Positions 44,121 through 53,903 of a stretch of DNA of 64,000 bases are shown piece after piece. This DNA comes from an uncultured Paracoccaceae bacterium (GTDB lineage: Bacteria > Pseudomonadota > Alphaproteobacteria > Rhodobacterales > Rhodobacteraceae). The translations under genes were made by a program, and so were the position numbers. Positions within the stretch are counted from its first letter, which is position 1. The number at the start of each line of letters is the position of its first letter. The notes beneath the pieces were generated by a model. The model was given only the letters and a program-made list of their open reading frames with translations, did not search any database and was not told the DNA's origin. Where the stretch lies: positions 186,001-250,000 of the forward strand of contig CANLVD010000001.1 in assembly GCA_947494445.1 (NCBI GenBank), written 5' to 3'.

Positions 44121-45440
44121 ATGTCTGAAATGGAGCGAAGTGAGCCCCTAGAAGCAGAAACGATCTATGCAATGGCTTCGGCCGCAGGCAGGGCGGGCGT
44201 GTCTGTGTTTCGTCTTTCCGGGCCGCACTCTGGCGAGGTTGCATCAAGCCTTGCAGGCCCCCTGCCAGACACCAGACGGCCGTTTCTGCGTTCCCTTAAA
44301 GATCCAGACACTCAAGAGCTGATTGATGAGGCCATGATCCTGCTCTTCCCTGTGGGCAAAAGCTTCACGGGCGAGGAAGTCGTCGAACTGCACACCCATG
44401 GAAGTCCAGCTGTTCGGGACAAGCTGCTGGGAGTGCTGAGCAAGGACAGCCGCTGCCGTCTTGCTCAACCCGGAGAGTTCACGAAGCGAGCTATGTACAG
44501 CGGCCGCCTGGATTTGATCCAGGCCGAAGCTCTGGGCGACCTGATCTCATCGGACACGGAAATGCAAAGGCAGCAGGCGCTCAGCCAGATGAGTGGCGAG
44601 CTGAGCATCAAAGTGGAGAAGTGGCGATCTGATCTGATCAGATGCTTTGCGCTTTTGACGACCGCCATTGATTTCTCAGATGAAGATGTTCCTGAGGATG
44701 TCACAGAAGATGTCCGTGAAACGCTTGTCCGATGTCTTGTAGAATTTGACAAGGAACTGAGCAGTTCAAACGGCAAGGAACGGCTGAGGGACGGGTTCCA
44801 AGTCGCGATCATTGGGCCGCCGAATGCCGGGAAATCCACGCTGATCAATGCCATCGCAGGCCGTAATGTTGCAATCGTCGATCATGAGGCTGGTACCACA
44901 CGCGATGTGATCGAAGTACACTTGGACCTCAATGGTATCCCGGTTACGTTTCTAGACACGGCCGGCATGCGTTCGACTGAAAATTCGGTTGAAGCTCAGG
45001 GTGTTGAACGCGCACGTGCTCGAGCCACTGAGGCCGATCTTCGGATCGCGCTTCTTGATCAGGGTGTACAGGGCCAGAGCGAACTTGAAGTCGGCAACAT
45101 TGATATCCAGATTGCGGGCAAACGTGATCTTACCGGAGTTGGTGTTTCAGGGTTGACCGGTGACGGCGTTGACGAGTTGCTGAAAAGGGTTGAAACACTG
45201 CTCAAGGACCGTCTTGCGACTTCAGGTTCACTGGTGCGTGCAAGACATCGGGAGGCCATGCAAATGGCGTCCGACAATCTGAAGATGGCGCTCGGGCAGA
45301 TTGATGATATGACGAGCGAGCCAGAGATTCTCGCGGAGGAATTGAGGTCTGCTGTATCAAGGCTGGATTCGCTGATTGGGCGTATAGATGTGGAAGACAT
45401 ACTAGATGTTGTGTTTTCAAGCTTCTGTATAGGAAAATAG
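44121..45440 (+). CDS. mnmE: tRNA modification GTPase MnmE
   Basis: A 439-residue GTPase that with MnmG modifies the wobble uridine of certain tRNAs. The folate-binding N-terminal domain contains [22 protein letters not shown] and [12 protein letters not shown]. The G domain is inserted in a helical domain, with GPPNAGKST (about residue 232), [13 protein letters not shown] and LDTAGMR. The C-terminus ends with the catalytic FCIGK. It starts 28 bases after rho. The TAG stop is 2 bases before the mnmG start, so translation is probably coupled. Confidence 0.96.
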   Translation: MSEMERSEPLEAETIYAMASAAGRAGVSVFRLSGPHSGEVASSLAGPLPDTRRPFLRSLKDPDTQELIDEAMILLFPVGKSFTGEEVVELHTHGSPAVRDKLLGVLSKDSRCRLAQPGEFTKRAMYSGRLDLIQAEALGDLISSDTEMQRQQALSQMSGELSIKVEKWRSDLIRCFALLTTAIDFSDEDVPEDVTEDVRETLVRCLVEFDKELSSSNGKERLRDGFQVAIIGPPNAGKSTLINAIAGRNVAIVDHEAGTTRDVIEVHLDLNGIPVTFLDTAGMRSTENSVEAQGVERARARATEADLRIALLDQGVQGQSELEVGNIDIQIAGKRDLTGVGVSGLTGDGVDELLKRVETLLKDRLATSGSLVRARHREAMQMASDNLKMALGQIDDMTSEPEILAEELRSAVSRLDSLIGRIDVEDILDVVFSSFCIGK

Positions 45441-45442
45441 GG

Positions 45443-47323
45443 TTGTTTCACGTGAAACATTCGAATGTAGATGTCGTGGTGATCGGAGGAGGTCATGCCG
45501 GGTGCGAGGCGGCAATGGCCGCTCATCGCCTAGGCGCGCGAACGGTTCTTGTCACCCATAGATTCGACCGTCTGGGCGAGATGTCATGCAACCCGGCCAT
45601 AGGTGGTTTGGGTAAAGGACATCTGGTCAGGGAAATTGATGCGATGGATGGTGTGATGGCGCGTGTCGCTGATCAGGCTGCAATTCAATATCGACTTCTC
45701 AACCGACGGAAGGGTCCAGCCGTACAGGGTCCGCGCACTCAGATTGATCGGTATCTGTACAAGAAGGCCATGCAGGCTGAGTTTCTGTCACGGCCTGATT
45801 TGGTCGTGGTGGAAGGTGAAGTCACTGACCTGATCGTTGTGGGTGGCTCAGCAAAGGGAGTGGTTCTGAAAGATGGATCAGAGATAGCAAGCAAGTCTGT
45901 TGTATTGACAGCAGGGACATTTCTCCGTGGCAAAATCCACATCGGACATGACGTGAGCAAGGGTGGCCGAATCGGAGATGCTCCCTCTGATCTTTTGGCA
46001 AATCGTTTGCTGGACATGAATTTGCCTATGGGTCGTTTGAAAACCGGCACACCACCGCGGTTGGCCGGAAATTCGATCAATTGGGATGTGCTGGATCGTC
46101 AGGATGCGGATGCCGATCCTGTGTTTTTCTCTTTTCTGACCAATGAACAGCACGCTCCCCAGATTTCCTGCGGCATCACCTATACCAACGAAAAGACTCA
46201 CAAGATCATCGAGGATAATCTCGCGGATTCAGCCATGTATGGGGGCCAAATCGATGGAATTGGTCCACGGTATTGTCCGTCAATCGAAGATAAAGTGGTT
46301 AGATTTGCTGATAAAACCGCCCATCAGGTTTTCCTTGAGCCTGAAACACTGTCCGGAGAGGTCATTTATCCAAACGGTATCTCCACCTCATTGCCTTTAT
46401 CCGTTCAGGAACAATACGTCTCGTCCATAGTGGGTTTGGAGAATGCAAAGATTCTTCAGCCAGGCTACGCGATTGAGTACGATTACATCGATCCCCGTGC
46501 GTTGAGCCATGATCTTGCGCTTAAGGAGATGCCGGGATTGTTTCTGGCAGGCCAAATCAATGGAACGACCGGTTATGAGGAGGCTGCCGCCCAAGGCTTG
46601 ATCGCCGGCTTCAATGCAGCTTTGCAGGCTTCTTATAGACCATCAGTGAAGATTGACCGGGCAGATGGATATCTGGGGGTTCTGGTCGATGATTTGGTGA
46701 CGAAGGGTGTAACCGAACCTTATAGAATGTTCACCTCAAGAGCTGAGTTCCGACTTTCATTGAGGGCTGACAATGCCGACCAACGACTTACACCGTTGGC
46801 CGAAGTCATCGGCGGCATCTCTCAGAATAGAAAGCATGTGTTTGAAACGAAGATGGAAGCACTGAAGTCCGGGCGGTCCTTGCTGGATACCAATTCGATT
46901 ACTCCGTCTGTTGCCCAGAACCAAGGGATTAAAATCAATCAAGACGGCGTCAAGCGTTCGGCTTTTGAGTTGCTATCCTATCCAGACGTCAGATTTGAGA
47001 CGCTTGAGCGCATTTGGCCGGAGCTCACTTCAATTGACAGAGACATTAAGAACCAACTGGCCAATGATGCGAAGTACGCGACCTACATAGAGCGTCAAAG
47101 GCGAGATGTTGAGGCGATGCGACGCGATGAAGCGGTATTGATACCTGATTTCATTGACTATTCTTCCATTGAAGGTTTGTCGGCTGAATTGAAAGCGCGT
47201 TTGGTTCAACACAAACCCCGGTCGCTTGGAGAGGCTTCCCGGCTTGAGGGAGTGACACCAGCCGCTGTTTCAATTCTTCTGATACGGATACGGGCGATGA
47301 GCCGGATCAAGAATGTTGGCTGA
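45443..47323 (+). CDS. mnmG: tRNA uridine-5-carboxymethylaminomethyl modification enzyme MnmG
   Basis: A 626-residue FAD protein partnering MnmE. The FAD motif [19 protein letters not shown] starts at about residue 13, and [34 protein letters not shown] and [11 protein letters not shown] are diagnostic. The start is TTG 45443, encoding MFHVKH from inside a parS site; no ATG lies between it and the FAD motif. The same MFHVK-type beginning is familiar in related bacteria, which supports this start. It overlaps rsmG by 11 bases. Confidence 0.95.
   Translation: MFHVKHSNVDVVVIGGGHAGCEAAMAAHRLGARTVLVTHRFDRLGEMSCNPAIGGLGKGHLVREIDAMDGVMARVADQAAIQYRLLNRRKGPAVQGPRTQIDRYLYKKAMQAEFLSRPDLVVVEGEVTDLIVVGGSAKGVVLKDGSEIASKSVVLTAGTFLRGKIHIGHDVSKGGRIGDAPSDLLANRLLDMNLPMGRLKTGTPPRLAGNSINWDVLDRQDADADPVFFSFLTNEQHAPQISCGITYTNEKTHKIIEDNLADSAMYGGQIDGIGPRYCPSIEDKVVRFADKTAHQVFLEPETLSGEVIYPNGISTSLPLSVQEQYVSSIVGLENAKILQPGYAIEYDYIDPRALSHDLALKEMPGLFLAGQINGTTGYEEAAAQGLIAGFNAALQASYRPSVKIDRADGYLGVLVDDLVTKGVTEPYRMFTSRAEFRLSLRADNADQRLTPLAEVIGGISQNRKHVFETKMEALKSGRSLLDTNSITPSVAQNQGIKINQDGVKRSAFELLSYPDVRFETLERIWPELTSIDRDIKNQLANDAKYATYIERQRRDVEAMRRDEAVLIPDFIDYSSIEGLSAELKARLVQHKPRSLGEASRLEGVTPAAVSILLIRIRAMSRIKNVG
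45444..45459. other. parS centromere site 1
   Basis: TGTTTCACGTGAAACA, a perfect 16-base palindrome identical to the universal chromosomal parS recognised by ParB/Spo0J. It covers all but the first base of the mnmG TTG start codon and its next codons (M-F-H-V-K-H), 2.5 kb upstream of parA and about 3.4 kb from the putative origin. Confidence 0.95.
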
Positions 47324-47951
47324 ATCACCGTATATGGAATTGACCCAAAACCTCAGTGTTTCACGTGAAACAGTGGAACGGCTGGAAGAGTTTCAAGCCC
47401 TTTTGCTGAAATGGACACGGTCGATAAATCTGATCAGCAAAAGCTCAATCAGCAATTCCTGGATGCGACACATTGTAGACAGTGCGCAGATATACCCGGA
47501 ATTGTCGAATAACTGGCGTTCTGGCGTTGATTTAGGGTCTGGAGGCGGCTTTCCGGCACTTGTCCTTGCCTGTATTTCAAAGGATCTGGATCCTGCGCGT
47601 AAATTCACTCTTGTTGAGAGTGATAGCCGCAAATGCGCCTTTTTGCAGGTTTGCGCGAACACTCTGAGTTTAAACGTTGATATCCTCGAGTGTCGTCTGG
47701 AGACCCTGTCCAAAGGCAACTATGAGTTTCTAACCGCGAGAGCTCTTGCCCCAATGACCAAATTGTTCGAGTTTGCAACAAATGTGACCGGTGGTCAGGC
47801 AACTTGCCTGTTCCTGAAGGGTGAATCTGCACCTCAAGAGTTGAAAGAAGCTCAACTAGACTGGACCTTCGAGCATGAACTGCTTCAAAGTGTGACCGAT
47901 CCGAGGGCATCAATAGTAAAGGCTTGGGGGTATCGTCGTGCAAACCCGTGA
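47313..47951 (+). CDS. rsmG: 16S rRNA (guanine527-N7)-methyltransferase RsmG
   Basis: A 212-residue methyltransferase (GidB) that methylates G527 of 16S rRNA. The N-terminal [14 protein letters not shown] is partly encoded by a parS site. The SAM-binding motif is [15 protein letters not shown] (about residue 71), followed by [14 protein letters not shown] and FLTARALAP. Starts at ATG 47313 and ATG 47334 are both possible, neither with a clear ribosome site; the first overlaps mnmG by 11 bases and favours coupling. The end overlaps parA by 14 bases. Confidence 0.93.
   Translation: MLAESPYMELTQNLSVSRETVERLEEFQALLLKWTRSINLISKSSISNSWMRHIVDSAQIYPELSNNWRSGVDLGSGGGFPALVLACISKDLDPARKFTLVESDSRKCAFLQVCANTLSLNVDILECRLETLSKGNYEFLTARALAPMTKLFEFATNVTGGQATCLFLKGESAPQELKEAQLDWTFEHELLQSVTDPRASIVKAWGYRRANP
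47357..47372. other. parS centromere site 2
   Basis: A second perfect TGTTTCACGTGAAACA palindrome, inside rsmG, encoding the V-S-R-E-T residues of the protein. It lies 581 bases upstream of parA and 1.9 kb from site 1, so the pair forms a small centromere cluster near parAB. Confidence 0.95.
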
Positions 47952-48756
47952 TCGTCCACGTGTCATTGCCTTGGCCAATCAAAAGGGCGGTGTAGGGAAA
48001 ACGACCACATCGATAAACTTGGCGGCTGCCTTGGCAGAACTGGGCAAGTCTGTGCTGCTGATTGACATGGATCCACAAGGCAATGCTTCCACCGGTTTGG
48101 GTGTATTGAAAGCGGATCGCAAGATCACAACATTCGATGTTCTGACCGGCGAGGCATCCCTTGAAGACGCCACAACCAAAACCAGCGTCCAGAACCTGCA
48201 TTTGGTTCCTGGAACAACCGATCTGAGCTCAATCGATCTTGAGTTGGTGACCGAAGCGAACAAAGTTCAACGGCTGAGGAAGTCGATAGACGAATACCAG
48301 AACCCCCAAACAGATTTCATACTGATCGATTGCCCGCCTGCGCTGAACCTACTGACAATCAACGCGCTTTCAGCAGCCGATGGTGTTGTTGTCCCTCTTC
48401 AATGTGAATTTTTTGCGCTGGAGGGGTTATCGCAGTTGATGATGACCATTCGGCAGATCAGACAAACTGTTAACCCGTCTTTGCGAACACAAGGTATAGT
48501 GTTGACTATGTATGATGTACGCAACAATTTGTCTGGGCAGGTAGAGTCGGATGTGCGGGAAAACCTGGGTCCATTGGTCTACAGAACCAAGATACCCCGG
48601 AATGTACGGTTGAGCGAAGCGCCATCGCATTTCATGTCCAGCCTTCAATACGACTCGAAAAGTTCGGGCAGCGTTGCGTACAGGGCATTGGCAGTAGAAT
48701 TCCTTGAGAAACTGGAACACCCGGAAACATCAAGACAGGAGACGGTTCATGAGTAA
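47938..48756 (+). CDS. parA: Chromosome partitioning ATPase ParA
   Basis: A 272-residue deviant Walker-type ATPase that drives origin segregation. ANQKGGVGKTTTSINLAA (lysines 16 and 22 of the deviant P-loop) lies near the N-terminus, followed by LLIDMDPQGNASTGLG and FILIDCPPALNLLTINAL. It lacks an N-terminal DNA-binding domain, so it is the short chromosomal (Soj-like) type. Start is GTG 47938, overlapping rsmG by 14 bases. The stop overlaps the parB start by 8 bases. Confidence 0.97.
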   Translation: MQTRDRPRVIALANQKGGVGKTTTSINLAAALAELGKSVLLIDMDPQGNASTGLGVLKADRKITTFDVLTGEASLEDATTKTSVQNLHLVPGTTDLSSIDLELVTEANKVQRLRKSIDEYQNPQTDFILIDCPPALNLLTINALSAADGVVVPLQCEFFALEGLSQLMMTIRQIRQTVNPSLRTQGIVLTMYDVRNNLSGQVESDVRENLGPLVYRTKIPRNVRLSEAPSHFMSSLQYDSKSSGSVAYRALAVEFLEKLEHPETSRQETVHE

Positions 48757-49636
48757 GTCAGAGAAAAAAGGCTTGGGTCGTGGCTTGTCAGCCTTGCTGG
48801 CTGATGTCGACGGTACGACAACGTCCGAGACGCATGATAAGTCGGACCCGATCCTGACACTCCCGATCGAAAAGATTGAGCCAAACCCCGATCAGCCCCG
48901 TCGAAGTTTCAATGAAGAAGATCTAGATGGTCTGGCCGCCTCCATACGTGAGAAGGGTGTAATCCAGCCTCTGATCGTACGGAAAAATCAAGCTAAACCA
49001 AATAGTTACCAAATCATTGCAGGTGAGCGAAGATGGCGCGCTGCGCAACGCGCCCAGCTTCATCAAATTCCGGTGGTCATTCGGGAGTTTTCCGATCTGG
49101 AGGTTCTTGAGGTTGCCATCATCGAGAATATTCAGCGCGAGGATCTTAATCCCATAGAGGAGGCGTCTGGGTATCAGAACCTGATCGACGGATTCGGGCA
49201 CACTCAGGAACAGCTGGCTCAGGCCATGGGCAAAAGCAGACCCTATATCGCAAACCTCTTGCGCCTGCTCGGTCTTCCGGCTGATGTGCGCCGGTTGGTC
49301 AGTGACGGCAAGCTGTCGGCAGGTCATGCGCGGGCGTTGATCACCTCAAATGCAGCGAGTGTTCTGGCCAGAGAGGTGGTTGCCAAGGAGCTCAGCGTTC
49401 GGCAGACAGAACAACTTGTGAAATCCCGGGCAAATGACGGTTCGCCCAAACACAACCGTGCCATTGCGAAGGATCCAGATACCCGTGCGCTGGAACAGGA
49501 ACTTGCCGCTCAGCTCGGCCTGAAAGTTGACATCGCGCACAAGGCAGACGGGCAATCCGGCGAGTTGAAGATCAAGTACACCTCATTGGAGGATCTCGAC
49601 GGTCTCTGCCAATTGCTTTCACAACAGCCGACGTAA
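48749..49636 (+). CDS. parB: Chromosome partitioning protein ParB
   Basis: A 295-residue parS-binding CTPase. It begins KKGLGRGLSALLADVD, the ParA-contact segment. The CTP-binding region has EPNPDQPRRSF, IQPLIVRK and GERRWRAAQRA (about residue 95), then ENIQREDLNPIEEA and a helix-turn-helix around GKSRPYIANLLRLL. A C-terminal dimerisation domain ends the protein. An AGGAG site lies 7 bases before ATG 48749. Its target parS sites are upstream in mnmG and rsmG. It overlaps the convergent hemW by 18 bases. Confidence 0.97.
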   Translation: MSKSEKKGLGRGLSALLADVDGTTTSETHDKSDPILTLPIEKIEPNPDQPRRSFNEEDLDGLAASIREKGVIQPLIVRKNQAKPNSYQIIAGERRWRAAQRAQLHQIPVVIREFSDLEVLEVAIIENIQREDLNPIEEASGYQNLIDGFGHTQEQLAQAMGKSRPYIANLLRLLGLPADVRRLVSDGKLSAGHARALITSNAASVLAREVVAKELSVRQTEQLVKSRANDGSPKHNRAIAKDPDTRALEQELAAQLGLKVDIAHKADGQSGELKIKYTSLEDLDGLCQLLSQQPT

Positions 49637-50779
49637 AACCTCGTTGAGCAAGAGACGACCCGTACGGGAGGTTCTAAGCGCCTTGGTATCCTCTTCGATC
49701 AGGCCATCACTCAGCAATCCATCCAGTGTCGTCTGATCGGGCAGGGCGTTGAGTGCGTGCAACCGTGTAACGGGAATGCCATCGGTCAATCTAAGACCCA
49801 TCATCAAAACATCTTCAATATGCTCTTGCTCGGTCAAATAGGTCGAACTCTCCACACCATGGCCATCCTCGCGCACAGCAGCCAGCCAATCACCGGGTCT
49901 CGAATGAGCAACGGTGGCACACCGTCCTGTGGGTTTGGAAACCCTGCCATGCGCACCCGGACCGATGCCGGCATACTCCCCCATCATCCAATAGATCAGG
50001 TTGTGTCTGCACTCTTCGCCCGGTGCCGCGTAGTTCGACACCTCATAGGAGTTCAAACCGTGTTCGCCACAGATGGCATCCGTCATTTCGTATAAATCGG
50101 CTGACAGATCTTCGCTGGGCAATCCGCGCAATCGTCCCGCCTTGTGCAGCTCCTGAAATCTGGTGCCAGATTCAATCGTGAGTTGATAAAGCGAGATGTG
50201 ATCGGGGCTCAAAGACAAGGCCTCACGCAGTTCCCGTTCCCAATCAGACTTTCCCTGATCTTGGCGGGCATACATCAGATCAAAACTCATCCGATCAAAG
50301 GTTAAACGCGCCAAATCGATGACCTGCCGTGCTTCATCCGCTGTGTGCAGACGCCCCAAGGCCTTCAGGCTGGCGTCATCAAGTGCCTGCACACCCACAG
50401 ACAGCCGGGTTACACCGGCCGTGCGGTATCCCCGGAACCGTTCCGCATCTGCTGAGGTGGGATTGGCCTCAAGCGTGACCTCAAGATCATTGGTGATCGA
50501 CCAGTTCTTCTGAATGGCCTCCAGTACACCCTCAACAACCCATGGTTGCATCAAGGATGGAGTTCCACCTCCAAAAAACACGCTGTGGACCAATCTGGGC
50601 CCTAGGTCACGCGCACAAGATTCGATATCAGCGACATAGGCCTCTAGCCAGACCCTTTGGTCAATCGACTGCACGACGTGGGAGTTGAAATCGCAATAGG
50701 GGCATTTTGCCTGACAGAATGGCCAGTGGATATAGACCCCGAACATTCCGGATGGTGATGTCAGGCTGTTCAAAAACAC
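49619..50779 (-). CDS. hemW: Radical SAM heme chaperone HemW
   Basis: A 386-residue radical SAM protein. The cluster motif HWPFCQAKCPYCDFNSH has CxxxCxxC without the fourth cysteine found in HemN, which marks HemW, a heme-transfer chaperone rather than a coproporphyrinogen oxidase. FFGGGTPSLM, EANPTSAD and SVGVQALDD follow. The C-terminal part matches the HemN/HemW accessory domain. ATG 50779 overlaps rdgB by 10 bases; ATG 50746 (MFGVYIHWPFC) is an alternative. Many databases mislabel such genes hemN. Confidence 0.92.
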   Translation of the reverse strand: MFLNSLTSPSGMFGVYIHWPFCQAKCPYCDFNSHVVQSIDQRVWLEAYVADIESCARDLGPRLVHSVFFGGGTPSLMQPWVVEGVLEAIQKNWSITNDLEVTLEANPTSADAERFRGYRTAGVTRLSVGVQALDDASLKALGRLHTADEARQVIDLARLTFDRMSFDLMYARQDQGKSDWERELREALSLSPDHISLYQLTIESGTRFQELHKAGRLRGLPSEDLSADLYEMTDAICGEHGLNSYEVSNYAAPGEECRHNLIYWMMGEYAGIGPGAHGRVSKPTGRCATVAHSRPGDWLAAVREDGHGVESSTYLTEQEHIEDVLMMGLRLTDGIPVTRLHALNALPDQTTLDGLLSDGLIEEDTKALRTSRTGRLLLNEVLRRLL

Positions 50780-51375
50780 GCCTTGACGAATTTCTCAAAC
50801 GCATCCGCACGATGAGAGATCTTGTTTTTTTCCCAACGGTTCATTTCGCCAAGGGTGATGTGGTATCCGTCTGGCTGGAACATTGGGTCATAGCCATGAC
50901 CTTGTTCGCCCCGCATCGGCCAGACACATTGCCCTTCGATCTTGCCCTCAAAGACAGCGTCCTGTCCGTCGGGCCAGGCCAGCACAAGGGTTGAGCGGAA
51001 CCGCGCGGTGCGCGGCAAAGGTGCACCAACGCGTTCAAGTTCCGACCAAAGCTTGGTCATCGCCATTACGAAATCCCGACCATCCGGTGTTTCCGCCCAA
51101 TCCGCGGTGTAAACGCCAGGCGCGCCATTGAGCGCATCCACCTCAATGCCACTGTCGTCCGACAAGGCTGGCAGACCGGTGGCCTGAGCCGCCGCGTGAG
51201 CCTTCAGACGGGCGTTTTCAACGAAGGTGATGCCTGTTTCTTCCGGCTCGGGCAGGTCATGGTCCCTGGCTGACACGACATTCATTCCGAAAGGCTCAAG
51301 AAGATTGGCAATCTCCTCGATCTTGCCGGTGTTGTGGGACGCCACCAGCAGGTTTTCTCCATCCAGCTTGCGCAT
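50770..51375 (-). CDS. rdgB: XTP/dITP diphosphatase RdgB
   Basis: A 201-residue house-cleaning pyrophosphatase that removes dITP and XTP. It has LLVASHNTGKIEEIANLL near residue 9 with substrate-binding S-x-N-x2-K, ETGITFVENARLKAHAAA, SDDSGIEVDALNGAPGVY with catalytic aspartates, and GYDPMFQPDG. The ATG overlaps the rph stop by one base (TGATG) and the end overlaps hemW by 10 bases, giving a coupled rph-rdgB-hemW unit conserved in alphaproteobacteria. Confidence 0.95.
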   Translation of the reverse strand: MRKLDGENLLVASHNTGKIEEIANLLEPFGMNVVSARDHDLPEPEETGITFVENARLKAHAAAQATGLPALSDDSGIEVDALNGAPGVYTADWAETPDGRDFVMAMTKLWSELERVGAPLPRTARFRSTLVLAWPDGQDAVFEGKIEGQCVWPMRGEQGHGYDPMFQPDGYHITLGEMNRWEKNKISHRADAFEKFVKACF

Positions 51376-52088
51376 CAGCCGACAGCGACATTCTGGGCAG
51401 CAACCAGCTCAGACACGCCCTTGTCGGCAAGATCCAGCAACTTGGTGAATTCATCGCGAGAGAAGGTTGCCCCTTCGGCAGATGCCTGCAGCTCGATCAA
51501 ACCGCCCGAACCCGTCATCACGAAATTCGCATCGGTACCTGCTTCACTGTCCTCGGCATAATCCAGATCAAGAACTGGTTGTCCTGCGTAAATCCCGCAA
51601 CTGACAGCAGCAACGTTTTCCAGCAGCGGATCAGATTTGATATCACCCGCGGCCATCAGCTTGTTGACGGCCAGACGCAAGGCAACCCAACCACCGGTGA
51701 TGGATGCGCAGCGTGTGCCGCCATCGGCTTGCAGCACGTCACAATCAACCGTGATCTGACGCTCACCCAGTGCGACCCGATCCACACCCGCGCGCAGCGA
51801 ACGCCCGATCAGGCGTTGAATTTCCTGAGTGCGGCCAGACTGCTTGCCTGCCTGCGCCTCCCGCCGCATCCGCGTATTGGTGGATGCAGGAAGCATCCCG
51901 TATTCAGCCGTAACCCAGCCAAGTCCGGTGTTGCGCAGGAATGGCGGGACCCGCTCTTCCAGGGATGCGGTACACAGCACATGTGTGTCTCCGCATTTGA
52001 TGATACAGGACCCCATGGCGTGCTTGGTCACATCAACGTCGATTGATACGGAACGCAACTGGTCGGTTGCTCGGTTTGATGGACGCAT
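51375..52088 (-). CDS. rph: Ribonuclease PH
   Basis: A 237-residue phosphorolytic exoribonuclease that trims tRNA 3' ends. It starts [17 protein letters not shown], typical of the family, with [18 protein letters not shown], the [17 protein letters not shown] segment and [19 protein letters not shown] including the phosphate-site residues. A GGAGAG site lies 7 bases before ATG 52088; the frame is open upstream but is not protein-like. It is divergent from hrcA, with which it is often paired. Confidence 0.96.
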   Translation of the reverse strand: MRPSNRATDQLRSVSIDVDVTKHAMGSCIIKCGDTHVLCTASLEERVPPFLRNTGLGWVTAEYGMLPASTNTRMRREAQAGKQSGRTQEIQRLIGRSLRAGVDRVALGERQITVDCDVLQADGGTRCASITGGWVALRLAVNKLMAAGDIKSDPLLENVAAVSCGIYAGQPVLDLDYAEDSEAGTDANFVMTGSGGLIELQASAEGATFSRDEFTKLLDLADKGVSELVAAQNVAVG

Positions 52089-52218
52089 GGGGCGCTCTCC
52101 TTGGCTACAGATTGATCGCCTCTTAGCGGTTATCCAGGGCCGCGTCCACCAAGGGACGATTGACCCAATGGCAGACCGGACATACATCTACATAGCTTTA
52201 GCGAAATCCAAGTGACAC

Positions 52219-53292
52219 ATGCCCATGACGATGCCGTCAGCAAACCTGTCAGACATGAATGACCGCAGCCGCGAGGTGTTCCGGTTGCTGGTCGAGAACT
52301 ATCTTGAGACCGGCGAACCCGTGGGGTCCCGGACCTTGTCCCGCGCCATGTCAGAGACTGTATCGGCTGCAACGATCCGCAACACCATGCAGGATCTTGA
52401 GTTCCTCGGACTGCTCAACAGCCCGCATATCTCAGCCGGGCGTATTCCCACACAATTGGGGTTGCGCCTCTTTGTCGACGGATTTCTCGAGGTCGGCTCG
52501 ATCACAACCCCCGAACGCCAGGAGATCGAGCGCAATCTGGACGGCCCGGACAGCGATATTGCCTCCATCCTGAACAAGGCTGGCGATCTGCTATCGGGCT
52601 TGACCCATGGGGCCAGTCTGGTGCTGGCGCCGAAATCCCAGACCCCGATCCGCCATCTTGAATTTGTTTCCCTCAATGCTTCCCGCACGCTTGTCGTTCT
52701 GGTCTTTGCCGACGGTCAGGTTGAGAACCGGATTTTCGAAGCGCCCACCGGCATGACCCCCTCGGCCATGCGCGAGGCTGCCAATTTCCTCAACGCCATT
52801 CTCGAAGGCAAAACCCTGTCCGAGATCAAGGACACGGTTTCACGCGAAATTCTGACGCGCAGGCAGGAGCTGGATCAACTGGCCGCTCAACTGGTCGAAA
52901 GCGGCATTGCGCTCTGGTCGGGAGAGGATCAGAACGCGCAATTGATTGTCAAAGGCCGCTCAAACCTGATCGAAGAGGATGTCGAACAACAGGACATTGA
53001 TCGCATCAAGATTCTGTTCGACGACCTAGAGAGAAAGCGTGATCTGGTCCAATTGCTCGACTTGACCGAAACCGGTGACGGTGTGCGTGTTTTTATTGGA
53101 TCAGAGAACAAACTCTTTTCACTTTCGGGTTCCTCTCTGGTCGTTTCTCCCTATATGAACGCCGAGAAAAAGATTATCGGTGCGCTTGGCGTGATTGGGC
53201 CGACTCGGCAGAATTATGGTCGCATCGTCCCAATCGTCGATTACACGGCACAGTTGGTGGGGCGGATGCTTTCCCAGCGACAGGCAAGATAG
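52219..53292 (+). CDS. hrcA: Heat-shock repressor HrcA
   Basis: A 357-residue winged-helix repressor of chaperonin genes. The N-terminal DNA-binding part has SREVFRLLVENYLETGEPVGSRTLS and SAATIRNTMQDLEFLGLL, then SAGRIPTQLGLRLFVDG. The GAF-like domain and C-terminal dimerisation region follow (LGVIGPTRQNYGRIVPIVDY). ATG 52219 or ATG 52255 (MNDRSREVF) could be the start. No CIRCE palindrome was seen upstream of hrcA or dnaK, so its target, probably groESL, lies elsewhere. grpE follows after 17 bases. Confidence 0.95.
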   Translation: MPMTMPSANLSDMNDRSREVFRLLVENYLETGEPVGSRTLSRAMSETVSAATIRNTMQDLEFLGLLNSPHISAGRIPTQLGLRLFVDGFLEVGSITTPERQEIERNLDGPDSDIASILNKAGDLLSGLTHGASLVLAPKSQTPIRHLEFVSLNASRTLVVLVFADGQVENRIFEAPTGMTPSAMREAANFLNAILEGKTLSEIKDTVSREILTRRQELDQLAAQLVESGIALWSGEDQNAQLIVKGRSNLIEEDVEQQDIDRIKILFDDLERKRDLVQLLDLTETGDGVRVFIGSENKLFSLSGSSLVVSPYMNAEKKIIGALGVIGPTRQNYGRIVPIVDYTAQLVGRMLSQRQAR

Positions 53293-53309
53293 AAAGGGTG
53301 CGGCAGACC

Positions 53310-53903
53310 ATGGGTCAGGAAAAGGACAAAGATTTCGATCTGGAGGAAGACTTCCTTGATGATCCCGAGGACATGGACCTTGGCTCCGAGATCGACTTTT
53401 CCGATGAAGAGGTCGAGTTGGATTCGCTGCGCGCCGAACGGGACGAGTTGAAAGACCGTCTTCTGCGCGCCTTGGCAGAAGGTGAAAACCTGCGCAAACG
53501 TGGCGACCGCGACCGCCGCGATGCCGAGCTTTACGGCGGTGTGCGCCTTGCTCGCGATCTTCTGTCCGTTCACGACAACCTTGGCCGCGCACTTGAGAAC
53601 ATTGACGACACGCTGCGCGAGCAAGCCAGCGGTCTGGTCGAAGGTCTGGAGCTGACACAGAAAGACCTCGTTGCCGTTTTCGCCAAGCACAAGATCGTCA
53701 AGCTTGATCCTGAGCCCGGCGAGAAATTTGATCCCAAGTTGCATCAGGCGATGTTCGAAGCTCCAGTCCCGGGCAAGCCCGCCGGATCGATCATTCAGGT
53801 GATGAACACCGGCTTCATGATCGGGGAACGTTTGTTGCGTCCCGCTCAGGTCGGTGTTTCCTCGGGCGGAGGTCCGGTTCCCGTACCCGACAGCGACGAC
53901 TGA
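53310..53903 (+). CDS. grpE: Nucleotide exchange factor GrpE
   Basis: A 197-residue co-chaperone that releases ADP from DnaK. The strongly acidic N-terminus and long helix (DSLRAERDELKDRLLRALAEGENLRKR) are followed by the beta-wing domain with LHQAMFEAP and GFMIGERLLRPAQVGVSSGG. ATG 53310 is used; GTG 53298 in the same frame is an alternative. Its partner gene dnaK is 4 kb away on the opposite strand. The stop directly abuts the convergent mutS stop with no spacer. Confidence 0.95.
   Translation: MGQEKDKDFDLEEDFLDDPEDMDLGSEIDFSDEEVELDSLRAERDELKDRLLRALAEGENLRKRGDRDRRDAELYGGVRLARDLLSVHDNLGRALENIDDTLREQASGLVEGLELTQKDLVAVFAKHKIVKLDPEPGEKFDPKLHQAMFEAPVPGKPAGSIIQVMNTGFMIGERLLRPAQVGVSSGGGPVPVPDSDD

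Noticed and set aside
52104-52218. Possible RpoH promoter or CIRCE element upstream of hrcA
   Set aside because: CTTGGC with a 16-base spacer leads only to CTTAGCG, a poor -10, and no TTAGCACTC-N9-GAGTGCTAA repeat is present.
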